Shown one piece after another: positions 1-9,610 of a DNA stretch of 64,000 nucleotides (position 1 is the stretch's first letter; each line of letters starts with the position of its first letter). This stretch comes from an uncultured Bacilli bacterium (GTDB lineage Bacteria > Bacillota_I > Bacilli_A > RF39 > UBA660). Location of the stretch: assembly GCA_934101345.1 (NCBI GenBank), contig CAKOQV010000001.1:102828-166827 (forward strand), in the 5' to 3' direction. Position numbers and translations under genes: made by a program. Under the pieces are notes generated by a model. The model saw nothing but the letters and a program-made list of their open reading frames with translations. It did not search any database and was not told the DNA's origin.

Positions 1-2
1 CT

Positions 3-1499
3 TTTTATAGTGCTATATTTTTTACTTTTATTTCACATGTATATTTTTTTACAAAAAGATTAGGTAATGAGGATGATTTGAATTTTATATCTTTTGCAAG
101 TGGAACCCTTTCAAGTGGAAGATGGACTAAAGGGTCTTTATTTACAGGAGAAATGCTAGCTCCAATGATAAAATTTGCTTTTGCAATAGTTGTTATTACT
201 TTAGTTTCTGTTATGATATGTGATATGTTTAATATTAAAAAGAAGAGTTCAATGATTATAACTAGTTTAATTTTGGCAACTTTTCCAAGTTTGGCAATTT
301 CATTTGGATATTTATTTATGGTTGAAATTTATTTGAGTGCTTTGATACTGGCTGTACTTGCAGTTTATATAGCAATAAAATTTAAATTTGGTTTTATTTT
401 TTCCGGTTTGCTAGTTGCTATTTCGTTAGGAAATTATCAATCTTATATTGGTGTGGCTTCTGCTTTATCAATATTGTACTTAATAAAAATGATATTAGAT
501 AAAAAAGACACTAAAGAAATATTAGTTATGTTTTTAAAATTATTTATAATGGGAATAATTGGTGTAATATTATATTTTGTGATCTTAAATTGTTTTTTGA
601 ATTACTATAATATTAGTTTGTCTAATTATAAAGGTGCCAATTCAATGGGCGTGCCACCAATATCAGAATGGCCTAGTTTATTAAAAAGAACGTATTTACA
701 TTATATTGGCTATTTTTTAGGTTATTCTTTCTTTAGATCTTCGAGTAAGTTCGTTGTATTTAGAATGATTTTAGCTTTAATGTCATTTGTATCTTTAATT
801 GGAGTTATAATTAATAAAAAAATCTATAAGAAAAAAACTAATATTCTACTATTGATTATACTTATAGTACTTTTACCTTTAGCAGTTAATATTGTAGATT
901 TTATGGCATATAAGGCCGATGTATCAGCATTAAATATTTATCAGTTTGTATTAACTTATTTATTTTGCATTTATGTTATTGAAAACTATTGTACATTACA
1001 AAATAAAAATATTAATAATTATATTTGTTTGGTTTCTATAATTTGTTTTATTGGTATAGGATGGCAAAATTATAGTATAACAAGTAGTTATTATTATAAA
1101 GTAGAAAAGTTTAATCAATATACTGAATCTTTAAATACTCGTTTATTAGCACGAATTGAATCTACTGATGGATTTGATTATAATATGCCTGTAATGATAG
1201 CTGGTGAAAAAAATAGTGATTTTTATAATCAATTATTTGATGTAAGTCAATGGGGTGAAATAATTAATTATGATCAGGGATTGTGGGGACAATTTGTGGG
1301 ATATGCAGATTTGTACTATTTTAATTCTGATTCAAAAATTATTACATATATTAATAATCAACTTGGTGTAGAATTAGTTAGAACTACTGATGAGCAAAAA
1401 GATTCAATATATAACTCTAGTGAATATAAAGAAATGAAAGTTTGGCCTTCATCAGAAAGTGTTCAAATTATTGATGGCATTTTAGTAATTAAATTATAA
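3..1499 (+). CDS. Multipass membrane protein, GtrII-like (5' end outside the window)
   Basis: A polytopic membrane protein cut by the left edge of the window. A TTG at 78 could be read as a start, but the same frame is open upstream to base 3. It encodes a further hydrophobic helix followed by an Arg-Leu-Gly-Asn-Glu-Asp-Asp stretch, so the gene begins upstream. About ten hydrophobic segments are followed by a soluble C-terminal stretch of about 150 residues. The Glu-Asp-Asp after the first visible helix and the overall plan resemble GtrII-type glucosyltransferases, which modify cell-surface polysaccharides using lipid-linked sugars. It ends 15 bp before the GtrA-DUF6056 gene and is probably cotranscribed with it. 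The family assignment is inference; the truncation is seen directly. Confidence 0.6.
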   Translation, partial: FYSAIFFTFISHVYFFTKRLGNEDDLNFISFASGTLSSGRWTKGSLFTGEMLAPMIKFAFAIVVITLVSVMICDMFNIKKKSSMIITSLILATFPSLAISFGYLFMVEIYLSALILAVLAVYIAIKFKFGFIFSGLLVAISLGNYQSYIGVASALSILYLIKMILDKKDTKEILVMFLKLFIMGIIGVILYFVILNCFLNYYNISLSNYKGANSMGVPPISEWPSLLKRTYLHYIGYFLGYSFFRSSSKFVVFRMILALMSFVSLIGVIINKKIYKKKTNILLLIILIVLLPLAVNIVDFMAYKADVSALNIYQFVLTYLFCIYVIENYCTLQNKNINNYICLVSIICFIGIGWQNYSITSSYYYKVEKFNQYTESLNTRLLARIESTDGFDYNMPVMIAGEKNSDFYNQLFDVSQWGEIINYDQGLWGQFVGYADLYYFNSDSKIITYINNQLGVELVRTTDEQKDSIYNSSEYKEMKVWPSSESVQIIDGILVIKL

Positions 1500-1514
1500 A
1501 AGGAAGTATGAAAT

Positions 1515-3425
1515 ATGATTGAAAAAATAAAAAAAATAATAAATAAAAACGGCGAAATAATTAGATATGTAATTGTTGGTGGATTGACAACTTTAGTTAG
1601 TTTATTATCATATTATATTTGTATATGGTTATTCTTGGATCCTAATAATGGAATACAATTACAAGTCGCTAATATTATTTCTTGGATATTATCTGTTACA
1701 TTTGCATATTTTGCTAATAGAAAATATGTATTTAAGTCAAACGGAAAAGTAATTGAGGAAGTTGTAGGATTTTATGGGGCAAGAATCTTGACATTGCTAA
1801 TTGATATGTTTTCAATGTTTTTAATGGTTACTTTATTTCATATAAATGATAAGATTGCAAAAATAATTGTTCAGTTTATTATACTTGTTTTGAATTATAT
1901 ATTCAGTAAGTATTTGGTATTTAATGATAAAAATAAAAAGTTTGATTTAAAAACATTTTTGTTAGAAAAAAAGTATCTAATTATTACAATGTTAGGAATA
2001 TTTATATTTACTATGTTATTTCCTTATTCAGGAGATGACTGGCAATGGTCTGTCGGTGAGTTGTCAATCGAAAGAATTGTTGGTTTTTCAACAAATGCTA
2101 GTTTAAATGGAAGATATTTAGGAAATATAATTGTAATATTGTTAACCAAAAATAGAATAATCAGAGCAATTATAATGAGCTTAACGCTTACATCTATTAT
2201 AAATATAATTAAAACAAAAGAAAAGAGTCACTATTTAACTGTGATATTATTGCTTTTACTAATGCCCAAAGATGTTTTTAAGCAAGGTATAGTATGGTCA
2301 AGTGGATTTGCTAATTATTCATTTTCTATTCTACTTTTACTTATTGCATTAAGTATGGTACAAAAATTGTTTGCAGATAACAAATTTGATACAAAAATGA
2401 TAATTCCGAGTATTCTTGTTTTTTACTTATCATCTTTGGTTATCGAAAATTTAACAATATTTTTATTTTTAGTAATATTAAATATTGTATATTTAATAAA
2501 AAATAAAAAAGTGAACTTTAATTTATTAATTTCACTTGGTAGTTCATTGCTTGGATTATTAACTATGTTTACACATCCATCTTATTTTGGAGTTTTGAGT
2601 GGAGAAGATGGTTATCGAACAATTAGTGGTATTAACGAAATTTTTTATAGTGCTATAAGTAATTTTATTGAAATAATTTTTCCAAATTCAATAACAAATA
2701 ATTTGATTTTATTTATCATTTTGACTATATTTATGATTACATATGTATATAAAAACTCTAATAAAAAGAAAAACACTAAACTTATGTATATATCATTATG
2801 TTTTCATGTTATATGTTTATTGTATTTCATATTAGTAAAATATAATCCTGATTGGGTACCACTATTGAAATATTCAAAAATATTTAATTTTAGTGTGAGC
2901 GTTCTATTTATTATAAATTTATTTGTGGTATTATATTTAGTATATAGGTCTAGAGCTTATAACTCGTTATTTATATGTGGTGTAATTGTAGGTATGGTTG
3001 CTCCATTATTTGTGGTATCACCACTTGGACCTAGAAACTTCTTATTGATATATGTTTTGGAAGCTTTATTGGTTTTAGATATTTATAGAATTTCTGGCTT
3101 TACATTAGATTATAATAAAATTAAGTACTTGATTTGCATCATTGTGTTTGTTATAGTTGGATATTATGTTTCAATTTATGGTTATATAACTTTAGTTAGT
3201 GTTAGACGGGATAATTATGTAAAAGAACATGTTACTTCTAATAATATAGAAAATAATATTTTGTATATTCCAAATATACCATATGAAGAATATGTTTGGG
3301 TGCCGAATCCATCTAATGAATACTATAAATCAATATATAAGTATATTTTTAATGTACCTGTTGAAGTGGATTTAGAATTTGTTGATTACAAGATATGGCA
3401 CGAATTTTATTATAAAAATGATTAA
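1515..3425 (+). CDS. GtrA-like domain fused to a DUF6056-type membrane protein
   Basis: A 636-residue membrane protein in two parts. Residues about 15-140 form a four-helix GtrA-like domain (start near IRYVIVGGLTTLVSLLSYY, end near NYIFSKYLVFND). GtrA proteins help flip or present polyprenyl-linked sugars for surface glycosylation. From about residue 155 a second region begins with a short SGDDWQW segment after a helix, then GRYLGN, then about nine further helices; this looks like the DUF6056 group of uncharacterised membrane proteins. The start follows an AAGGAAG ribosome site at 1500-1506. The upstream GtrII-like gene and downstream wecB and tagO point to a role in a surface polymer. The domain names rest on recalled family features. 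Confidence 0.65.
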   Translation: MIEKIKKIINKNGEIIRYVIVGGLTTLVSLLSYYICIWLFLDPNNGIQLQVANIISWILSVTFAYFANRKYVFKSNGKVIEEVVGFYGARILTLLIDMFSMFLMVTLFHINDKIAKIIVQFIILVLNYIFSKYLVFNDKNKKFDLKTFLLEKKYLIITMLGIFIFTMLFPYSGDDWQWSVGELSIERIVGFSTNASLNGRYLGNIIVILLTKNRIIRAIIMSLTLTSIINIIKTKEKSHYLTVILLLLLMPKDVFKQGIVWSSGFANYSFSILLLLIALSMVQKLFADNKFDTKMIIPSILVFYLSSLVIENLTIFLFLVILNIVYLIKNKKVNFNLLISLGSSLLGLLTMFTHPSYFGVLSGEDGYRTISGINEIFYSAISNFIEIIFPNSITNNLILFIILTIFMITYVYKNSNKKKNTKLMYISLCFHVICLLYFILVKYNPDWVPLLKYSKIFNFSVSVLFIINLFVVLYLVYRSRAYNSLFICGVIVGMVAPLFVVSPLGPRNFLLIYVLEALLVLDIYRISGFTLDYNKIKYLICIIVFVIVGYYVSIYGYITLVSVRRDNYVKEHVTSNNIENNILYIPNIPYEEYVWVPNPSNEYYKSIYKYIFNVPVEVDLEFVDYKIWHEFYYKND

Positions 3426-3563
3426 AATATATGACAGAAAGTTTTGGTAAATTGATAATATAAAAAAATTTATGATTGTAATAATGGAAATTTAGAACAA
3501 TTAATGTCGATTGGTATTCATTCAATGTTTAAAAATAGATTTTATGTCATTAATTTTAATTAT

Positions 3564-3592
3564 AAAAGGCAATCATTTTATTTGCTTTTTAA
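3564..3592 (+). terminator. Rho-independent terminator after the GtrA fusion gene
   Basis: Arms at 3564-3572 and 3582-3590 form nine pairs (one G-U) around a 9-nt loop. The right arm runs into a T tract. The stretch 3426-3706 holds no other recognisable feature except a strong ribosome site just before wecB. Confidence 0.55.
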
Positions 3593-3706
3593 TACACATT
3601 GAATGCTTGTATTTATTATAATAGTTGGTAATTTACAAAAGATATAAAGCAGAGGACTACTATAAAAAATTTTAAATATTTTTGTAAAATTAAAGGAGGA
3701 TAAAAA

Positions 3707-4807
3707 ATGATTAAAGTAATGACAATATTTGGAACAAGACCAGAAGCTATTAAGATGGCACCTCTTGTTAAAGAATTAGAAAAAAGAAAAGAAATTGAAA
3801 GTATAGTATGTGTTACTGCTCAACATAGAGAGATGTTAGATCAAGTACTTGAGGTGTTTGATATTAAACCTGATTATGATTTAAATATTATGAAACAAGG
3901 GCAAACTCTTAGCGAAATAACTTCTAAGGTACTTATGGGGCTTGAAGAAATAATGAAAAAAGAAAAGCCTAATATTGTACTTGTTCATGGTGATACTACT
4001 ACAACTTTTGCTGGTGCATTAGCAGCTTTTTACAATCAAATAGATATAGGGCATGTTGAAGCAGGTCTTAGAACTTGGAATAAATATTCACCATTTCCTG
4101 AAGAAATGAATAGACAAATGGTAGATAGAATGTGTGATATGTATTTTGCTCCTACTGAGGTAAGTAAACATAATTTGTTAGAAGAAAATATAGCAGAAGA
4201 TAAAATATATGTTACTGGTAATACTGCTATTGATGCTATGAAAACAACTGTAAAGAAAGAATATAATAATGAAATATTTGATTGGATAGGTAATGATAGA
4301 ATGATTTTACTTACTGCTCATAGAAGAGAAAATCTTGGCGAACCTATGAGAAATATATTTAAGGCTGTAAGAAGAATAGTGGGTGAATACCCTGATGTTA
4401 AAGTAGTATATCCAATACATTTAAATCCTAAAGTTAGAGAAGTTGCTAATGAAATATTTAAAGATACTGATAGAGTAAGATTGATAGAACCTTTAGAAGT
4501 GTTTGACTTCCATAATTTTCAAAATAAGAGTTATATTATCCTTACTGATTCTGGTGGTATTCAAGAAGAAGCTCCTTCACTTGGCAAGCCTGTTCTTGTA
4601 CTTAGAGATACTACTGAAAGACCGGAAGGTATTGATGCAGGTACTTTGAAACTAGTAGGTACTTCAGAAGATGTTATTTATAATGAAACTAAAAAATTAT
4701 TAGATGATAAGAATGAATATAATAAGATGAGTAAGGCATCTAATCCTTATGGAGATGGCTTTGCTAGTAAATATATAGTTGATGCTATTATTGATAAATA
4801 TAGATAA
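3707..4807 (+). CDS. wecB: UDP-N-acetylglucosamine 2-epimerase (non-hydrolysing)
   Basis: Interconverts UDP-GlcNAc and UDP-ManNAc in the cytoplasm, supplying ManNAc for wall teichoic acid linkage units or other envelope glycans. The 366-residue length is typical. Visible motifs are GTRPEAIKMAPL at residues 7-18, HGDTTTTFAGALAAF near 93, HVEAGLRT near 115, TAHRRENLGEP near 204 and DSGGIQEEAPSLGKP near 281, all hallmarks of this GT-B-fold family. A near-perfect AAAGGAGG ribosome site precedes the ATG. The following gene, tagO, makes the lipid-linked GlcNAc that usually receives ManNAc, so the pair fits the first steps of teichoic-acid-type polymer synthesis. Confidence 0.95.
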   Translation: MIKVMTIFGTRPEAIKMAPLVKELEKRKEIESIVCVTAQHREMLDQVLEVFDIKPDYDLNIMKQGQTLSEITSKVLMGLEEIMKKEKPNIVLVHGDTTTTFAGALAAFYNQIDIGHVEAGLRTWNKYSPFPEEMNRQMVDRMCDMYFAPTEVSKHNLLEENIAEDKIYVTGNTAIDAMKTTVKKEYNNEIFDWIGNDRMILLTAHRRENLGEPMRNIFKAVRRIVGEYPDVKVVYPIHLNPKVREVANEIFKDTDRVRLIEPLEVFDFHNFQNKSYIILTDSGGIQEEAPSLGKPVLVLRDTTERPEGIDAGTLKLVGTSEDVIYNETKKLLDDKNEYNKMSKASNPYGDGFASKYIVDAIIDKYR

Positions 4808-4845
4808 TGATGTTTAATTATTGTAAAAACTCTTATAATTATGTT

Positions 4846-4871
4846 AAGAATAGTAAATAGCTATTCTTTTT
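4846..4871 (+). terminator. Terminator after wecB
   Basis: AAGAATAG (4846-4853) pairs with CTATTCTT (4861-4868) around a 7-nt loop, followed by more T residues. It separates wecB from the tagO promoter. Confidence 0.7.
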
Positions 4872-4878
4872 CATTATA

Positions 4879-4907
4879 TTGATTAAAATTTAAATATGTT
4901 ATATAAT
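4879..4907 (+). promoter_or_regulatory. SigA-type promoter for tagO
   Basis: TTGATT at 4879-4884 and TATAAT at 4902-4907 are separated by 17 bp, just upstream of the tagO ribosome site. Confidence 0.65.
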
Positions 4908-4941
4908 ATAGATGTAGTTTGATTTAAGGAGTATGTTAATT

Positions 4942-6003
4942 ATGGATATTAAAAGAGTTTTGTTAATTGTGGGGACAACATTTTTATTTACAGCGTTATT
5001 TGTTCCTGTTGTAAAAAAGATGGCTAATTTTATTGGTGCACTTGATATGCCTAATGAAAGAAAGGTACACAAGGTACCTATTCCTAGACTTGGTGGTCTT
5101 GGTATATATGCTGGTTTTTTACTTGGCTATATGTTATTTGGTATTCATTCTGTACAAATGAATGCAATACTTATTGGTAGTTTTATAATATTAGTTACTG
5201 GTATATTTGATGATATAAAGCCAGTGCCTGCTAAATGGAAGTTACTTGCTCAGACAGTAGGTGCTTCAATAATACCTTTATATGGTGGTATATTACTAAA
5301 AGATATTTCAGCATTTGGATTATATTTAAATTTTGGAATACTTGCATATCCTATTACAATAATATTTATTGTGTCTATTATTAATTGTATTAATTTAATT
5401 GATGGATTAGATGGATTATCTTCAGGTATTGCTAGTATATACTTTTTGACTATTGGTATAATAGCTATGCTTCTTAATAATTCTAATGGTCTTGATATAA
5501 TATTAACTTTTATAATGCTTGGTAGTACACTTGGATTTTTAGTACATAACTTTAATCCTGCTAAAATATTTATGGGTGATTCTGGTAGTATGTTTTTAGG
5601 ATATATAATAGCGGTTATTGCATTGTTAGGATTTAAAAATGTAACTTTGACTTCATTTATTATACCTATACTTTTACTTGCTATTCCTATACTTGATACT
5701 TTATTTGCTATTCTTAGAAGACTTGTTAATCATAAACCACTTGGTGAACCTGATAAGAATCATTTGCATCATCAACTATTGAAACTTAAATTATCACAAA
5801 GAAAAACAGTGTTAATAATATATGTTGTTGATTTACTATTTGCTTCAGCTTCTATTGTATACGCTGTAGGTAATAGTATGTTAGGAAGTAATATTTATGG
5901 TATTGTTATATATATAATATTATTTATTTTGATATTATTGTTAGTACTTAAAACTAATATAATATGGGATCATGATAAGAAGAAAAAGGAAACTGAGAAA
6001 TAG
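4942..6003 (+). CDS. tagO: Undecaprenyl-phosphate N-acetylglucosamine-1-phosphate transferase
   Basis: Membrane enzyme of the MraY/WecA superfamily. It transfers GlcNAc-1-phosphate from UDP-GlcNAc to undecaprenyl phosphate and starts teichoic-acid-like polymers. The sequence shows about eleven hydrophobic helices, the DDIKPVPAKWKLLAQ loop, NLIDGLDGLSSG, FMGDSGSMFLGY and a HLHHQLL motif, which are the diagnostic cytoplasmic loops. An ATG lies at 4933, but the AAGGAG ribosome site (4926-4931) is only 1 nt from it and 10 nt from the ATG at 4942, so 4942 is preferred (353 aa). wecB upstream suggests a shared pathway. WecA/TagO assignment is firm; the exact polymer is unknown. Confidence 0.92.
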   Translation: MDIKRVLLIVGTTFLFTALFVPVVKKMANFIGALDMPNERKVHKVPIPRLGGLGIYAGFLLGYMLFGIHSVQMNAILIGSFIILVTGIFDDIKPVPAKWKLLAQTVGASIIPLYGGILLKDISAFGLYLNFGILAYPITIIFIVSIINCINLIDGLDGLSSGIASIYFLTIGIIAMLLNNSNGLDIILTFIMLGSTLGFLVHNFNPAKIFMGDSGSMFLGYIIAVIALLGFKNVTLTSFIIPILLLAIPILDTLFAILRRLVNHKPLGEPDKNHLHHQLLKLKLSQRKTVLIIYVVDLLFASASIVYAVGNSMLGSNIYGIVIYIILFILILLLVLKTNIIWDHDKKKKETEK

Positions 6004-6026
6004 TTTCTTTTTAATATGTTATAGTA

Positions 6027-6101
6027 TGGCTTATATATGATAGACTTTATTTTGAGACTTAATGGCTCAAAATAACACTTCAAGATTACAAGCTTGAAGT
6101 G
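6027..6101 (-). repeat. Double-hairpin repeat, copy 1 (group A, minus orientation)
   Basis: Hairpin 2 has arms 6047-6056 and 6066-6075, a perfect 10-bp TTATTTTGAG/CTCAAAATAA stem. Hairpin 1 has arms 6076-6084 and 6093-6101, a perfect 9-bp stem. They abut without a spacer. Read on the minus strand the hairpin 2 loop is CCATTAAGT. The tail at 6027-6046 closely matches, in reverse complement, the tail of the copy after dnaJ. Confidence 0.8.
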
Positions 6102-6183
6102 AATATGAATATAATTTTAAAAAATATACTATACTTATTAGTTAATATTTGGTATAATTATAAAGAAATATGGAGGTAATGAT

Positions 6184-6741
6184 ATGGAGGTTAGTTATAG
6201 AAATCCTAAGATATATTTACTTAGTGGTAAAGCTAGAAATGGTAAAGATACAATAGCTGGATACTTAAAAGAATTTTATGAGAAAGATGGTAAGAAAGTT
6301 ATTTTTTCACGAGCGGGTAAATATATAAAATTTTATGCTATGGAGATGACTGATTGGGATGGTAATGAAGATACAAAGCCTAGAACATTACTTCAAGAGT
6401 TGGGTACGGATGTAATAAGAAATAAATTAAATAAGTCAGAAATGTTTATAGACAGGCAGATAGATGATATAGAAATATATTCGTATTTTTATGACGCTAT
6501 TATAGTACCTGATATTAGATTACCAAGAGAAATAGATAGTATTAAAGAAAAATTTGATAATGTAGTAACTATTAAGGTAGAAAGAATTAACTTTGAAACT
6601 AATTTGTCTGGAAAAGAACAAAAACACAGTACAGAGACTGCAATGGATAATTATATAGATTTTGACTATGTAATTATAAATGATACATTGGAAAAACTAA
6701 AAGAAGATGTATATAAAATATACAAGGAGGAAACTAAATGA
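6184..6741 (+). CDS. P-loop kinase, deoxynucleoside-monophosphate-kinase-like
   Basis: A 185-residue cytoplasmic P-loop protein. The Walker A motif near residues 15-22 is GKARNGKDT, the Gly-Lys-Asp-Thr form seen in phage T4 dNMP kinase and related nucleotide or phosphomevalonate kinases. A DIRLP segment near residue 118 resembles their substrate-binding region. This makes a small-metabolite or nucleotide kinase likely, but the substrate cannot be read from the sequence. The gene starts after a TGGAGG ribosome site. Its TGA stop overlaps the alaS ATG by 4 bp, so the two are translationally coupled. TGA is a true stop here, which rules out the mycoplasma code. Confidence 0.65.
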   Translation: MEVSYRNPKIYLLSGKARNGKDTIAGYLKEFYEKDGKKVIFSRAGKYIKFYAMEMTDWDGNEDTKPRTLLQELGTDVIRNKLNKSEMFIDRQIDDIEIYSYFYDAIIVPDIRLPREIDSIKEKFDNVVTIKVERINFETNLSGKEQKHSTETAMDNYIDFDYVIINDTLEKLKEDVYKIYKEETK

Positions 6742-9431
6742 AAAAGTTAAAAGGTAATGAAATAATTAATATGTATTTAAATTTCTTTAGTGAAAGGGGT
6801 CATACAATAATAGAGTCTGCTTCTCTTATTCCTAAAGATGATCCTACTATACTTTGGATAAATGCTGGTGTAACACCACTAAAGAAATATTTTGATGGTA
6901 CTATTGTACCTAAGAATAGAAGATTAACTAGTTGTCAGAAATGTATTAGAACTGGTGATATTGAGTCAGTAGGACGTACTGCTAGACATCATACTTTCTT
7001 TCAGATGTTAGGAAATTTTAGTATTGGTGACTATTTTAGAGAGGATGCAATTACTTGGGCATATGAATTACTTACTAGTCCTAAATATTTTGATATTGAT
7101 AAAGATAGGTTATATGTAACAGTATATACTCATGATGATGATACATACAATTTGTGGCTAAAACTTGGAATAAAGAAAGATCATTTAGTAAGATTAGATG
7201 GTAATTTTTGGGAAATTGGGCCAGGACCATCAGGACCTGATACGGAGATTTTTTATGATAGAGGAGAAAAATATGATAAAGAACATAAGGGTATTAGTCT
7301 ATTACAAAATGAAGAAGAAAATGATCGTTATATAGAGATATGGAATAATGTTTTAAGTCAATTTAATGCTACTGAAGGATTAAAAAGAGAGGATTATTCA
7401 GAATTACCTAGTAAAAATATAGATACTGGTATGGGTGTTGAAAGAATGGCTTGTATTCTTCAAGAAACAGAAACTAACTATGAAACTGACTTATTTATGC
7501 CTATTATGAAAGGAATTGAAGAGATAGCACATATACCTTATACAGGACAAATGGAATTTAAAGTAATTGCTGATCATATAAGAACTTTAACTTTTGCTTT
7601 AGCAGATGGTGCTGTATTTGAAAATGTCGGAAGAGGTTATGTATTAAGAAGACTATTAAGAAGAGCTTCTCGAATGGGAAGAAAATTAAATATTAATAGA
7701 GATTTCTTAAGTGATTTAGTGGATATAGTTGTTGATAATTATAAAGAGATATATCCTTATTTAGTAGGAGAGACTCCTAAAGTAAAAGAGCTAATTACTA
7801 AAGAGGAATTATTGTTTCAAAAAACTCTTTTATCTGGTGAGAAACATTTAGAGGAATTATTTAAAAGTAATACTAAAGTTATTAATGGTAAAGATGCTTT
7901 TAAATTATATGATACGTATGGTTATCCTATAGAACTTACTATAGAAGCTGCTCTTGAAAAAGGATTTACTGTGGATACTGAAGAGTTTAAATTGTATATG
8001 AATGCTCAAAAAACTTTAGCTAGAAATAGTAGAAAAGTAGAAAGTAGTATGAATATGCAAAATGACGCTTTGATAAACTTTAAAGAAGAAAGTAAATTTG
8101 TTGGATATGATAAATTAGGATTAGAAACTGAAGTAATAGCTATTATGAAGAATAATGAATTTGTTGATAGTTCTAGTGATGAATGTTATATATTTTTAAA
8201 AGAAAATCCATTTTATGCTGAGAGTGGTGGTCAAGTAGCGGATTCTGGATATTTGAAAAATGATAATTGTAAGTTAGAAGTATTGGATGTTATAAAGGCT
8301 CCTAATGGACAACATATGATATATGTTAATGTTCTTGATGGAACAATTAATAAAGGTGATAAGATTTTAACCCATGTATCTAAAGAAAAAAGATTTAATA
8401 CTATGAAAAATCATTCTTCTGTACATTTATTACAAAAATCATTACAAGAATTATTAGGAGATTCTGTTCATCAGGCTGGTTCTAAAGTAGATGATAAGAT
8501 GTTAAGATTTGATTTTAATTATCATGGAAGATTATCTGATGAATTAATACTTAAGGTAGAAGAATCAGTAAATCAAAAGATAGATGCAGCATATGAAACT
8601 AAGATAGAATATATGAGCTTAGATGATGCTAAGAAAAAAGGGGCTATGGCTTTATTTAGTGATAAATATGGAAGTGTTGTAAGAGTTGTAACTATTGGTG
8701 ATTCTGTTGAACTTTGTGCAGGAACTCATGTAACTAATTCTAAGGATATAAATAAGTTTGCTATAGCAAGTGTTGAAAACAAGGGCTCTGATACATTTAG
8801 AGTAATAGCCGCTACTGATACTAATATTGGTGAAGTGTTAGGTGAAGAGGTTTCTAAATATAATGAACAGATGTTAAAATTATTAGATAAAGCTAAGAAG
8901 ATAGTATTAACTGCTAAAGAATTGAATATAGATTTAAAATTTAATTTTGATATAGCTAATAATACTCCTACTAGTTATAGAGATATTGTAATAAATAGAA
9001 ATGAATTAGAAAATTTAAGAAATAGTTTAAAGGAATTAGAAAAAGAATTTACTCTTAAGAAGAATGAAAAATCTGTAAGTGATTTATCTAGTTTTTTAAG
9101 TATTAAAGAAGAAATAAATGGTATAACAACAATTATAAGTATTACTAATGATTATGATATAGTTACTTTAAAGCAAATAGTATCTGCATTAAGTAATCAG
9201 TTAGATAACAGTTTTATTCTACTAGCTAATCAAAATAAGGATAATAGTGTTAATTTTATAGCTAAATCTACTTCTAATAGAGTAGACTGTGGTACGATTA
9301 TAAAAGAATTATCATCAGCTTGTAAAGGCAATGGTGGTGGCTCTAAAGTATTTGCTCAGGGTGGCGGTACTGATGGTACTAATATAGCTAATTTACTTAT
9401 GAATGTTAAAGAAAAGATTAAAAACTTATAA
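6738..9431 (+). CDS. alaS: Alanyl-tRNA synthetase
   Basis: Charges tRNA-Ala with alanine. At 897 residues it is full length. The N-terminal catalytic core shows HTIIESASLIP, INAGVTPLK, RTGDIESVGRTARHHTFFQMLGNFS (residues about 75-100) and GMGVERM. The editing domain carries the zinc-type HSSVH pair near residue 559 and CAGTH near 663. The C-terminal region ends with the glycine-rich GNGGGSKVFAQGGG element. The gene overlaps the upstream kinase and is followed by a terminator at 9438-9465. No T-box is visible upstream, so regulation differs from thrS. Confidence 0.97.
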   Translation: MKKLKGNEIINMYLNFFSERGHTIIESASLIPKDDPTILWINAGVTPLKKYFDGTIVPKNRRLTSCQKCIRTGDIESVGRTARHHTFFQMLGNFSIGDYFREDAITWAYELLTSPKYFDIDKDRLYVTVYTHDDDTYNLWLKLGIKKDHLVRLDGNFWEIGPGPSGPDTEIFYDRGEKYDKEHKGISLLQNEEENDRYIEIWNNVLSQFNATEGLKREDYSELPSKNIDTGMGVERMACILQETETNYETDLFMPIMKGIEEIAHIPYTGQMEFKVIADHIRTLTFALADGAVFENVGRGYVLRRLLRRASRMGRKLNINRDFLSDLVDIVVDNYKEIYPYLVGETPKVKELITKEELLFQKTLLSGEKHLEELFKSNTKVINGKDAFKLYDTYGYPIELTIEAALEKGFTVDTEEFKLYMNAQKTLARNSRKVESSMNMQNDALINFKEESKFVGYDKLGLETEVIAIMKNNEFVDSSSDECYIFLKENPFYAESGGQVADSGYLKNDNCKLEVLDVIKAPNGQHMIYVNVLDGTINKGDKILTHVSKEKRFNTMKNHSSVHLLQKSLQELLGDSVHQAGSKVDDKMLRFDFNYHGRLSDELILKVEESVNQKIDAAYETKIEYMSLDDAKKKGAMALFSDKYGSVVRVVTIGDSVELCAGTHVTNSKDINKFAIASVENKGSDTFRVIAATDTNIGEVLGEEVSKYNEQMLKLLDKAKKIVLTAKELNIDLKFNFDIANNTPTSYRDIVINRNELENLRNSLKELEKEFTLKKNEKSVSDLSSFLSIKEEINGITTIISITNDYDIVTLKQIVSALSNQLDNSFILLANQNKDNSVNFIAKSTSNRVDCGTIIKELSSACKGNGGGSKVFAQGGGTDGTNIANLLMNVKEKIKNL

Positions 9432-9437
9432 TAAAAG

Positions 9438-9465
9438 AATTTCACTTTAAATAGTGAAATTTTTT
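9438..9465 (+). terminator. Terminator after alaS
   Basis: AATTTCACT (9438-9446) and AGTGAAATT (9453-9461) form a perfect 9-bp stem with a 6-nt loop and a T tract. A repeat copy follows immediately. Confidence 0.8.
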
Positions 9466-9532
9466 ACTTCTTAAGTCTAGGTTTTGAAAAAGCAGAGAAG
9501 TCTAAGAGCTTCTCTGCTTAAGTTTGGTTATT
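9466..9532 (+). repeat. Double-hairpin repeat, copy 2 (group B, degenerate)
   Basis: Hairpin 2 is a perfect 10-bp stem, AGCAGAGAAG (9491-9500) with CTTCTCTGCT (9509-9518). The preceding hairpin 1 begins CTTAAGTCTAGG like the copy at 36517 but pairs poorly. The tail ends in TTTGGTTAT, as in that copy. Confidence 0.55.
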
Positions 9533-9537
9533 AGTAT

Positions 9538-9566
9538 TTGCATTTTTAGTTATTTTTTGTTATAAT
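9538..9566 (+). promoter_or_regulatory. Probable promoter for the RNase J-like operon
   Basis: TTGCAT (9538-9543) and TATAAT (9561-9566) are spaced by 17 bp, about 45 bp before the start of the RNase J-like gene. Confidence 0.5.
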
Positions 9567-9610
9567 TATTAAGTCTTTTACTTAAGAAAAAAAAGAAAGG
9601 AGAAATTAAT

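Noticed and set aside
2640..2656. 16-bp match between base 2-17 and 2642-2657 as a recombination repeat
   Set aside because: It only encodes Phe-Tyr-Ser-Ala-Ile within hydrophobic helices of two membrane proteins and is AT-rich; chance is enough.
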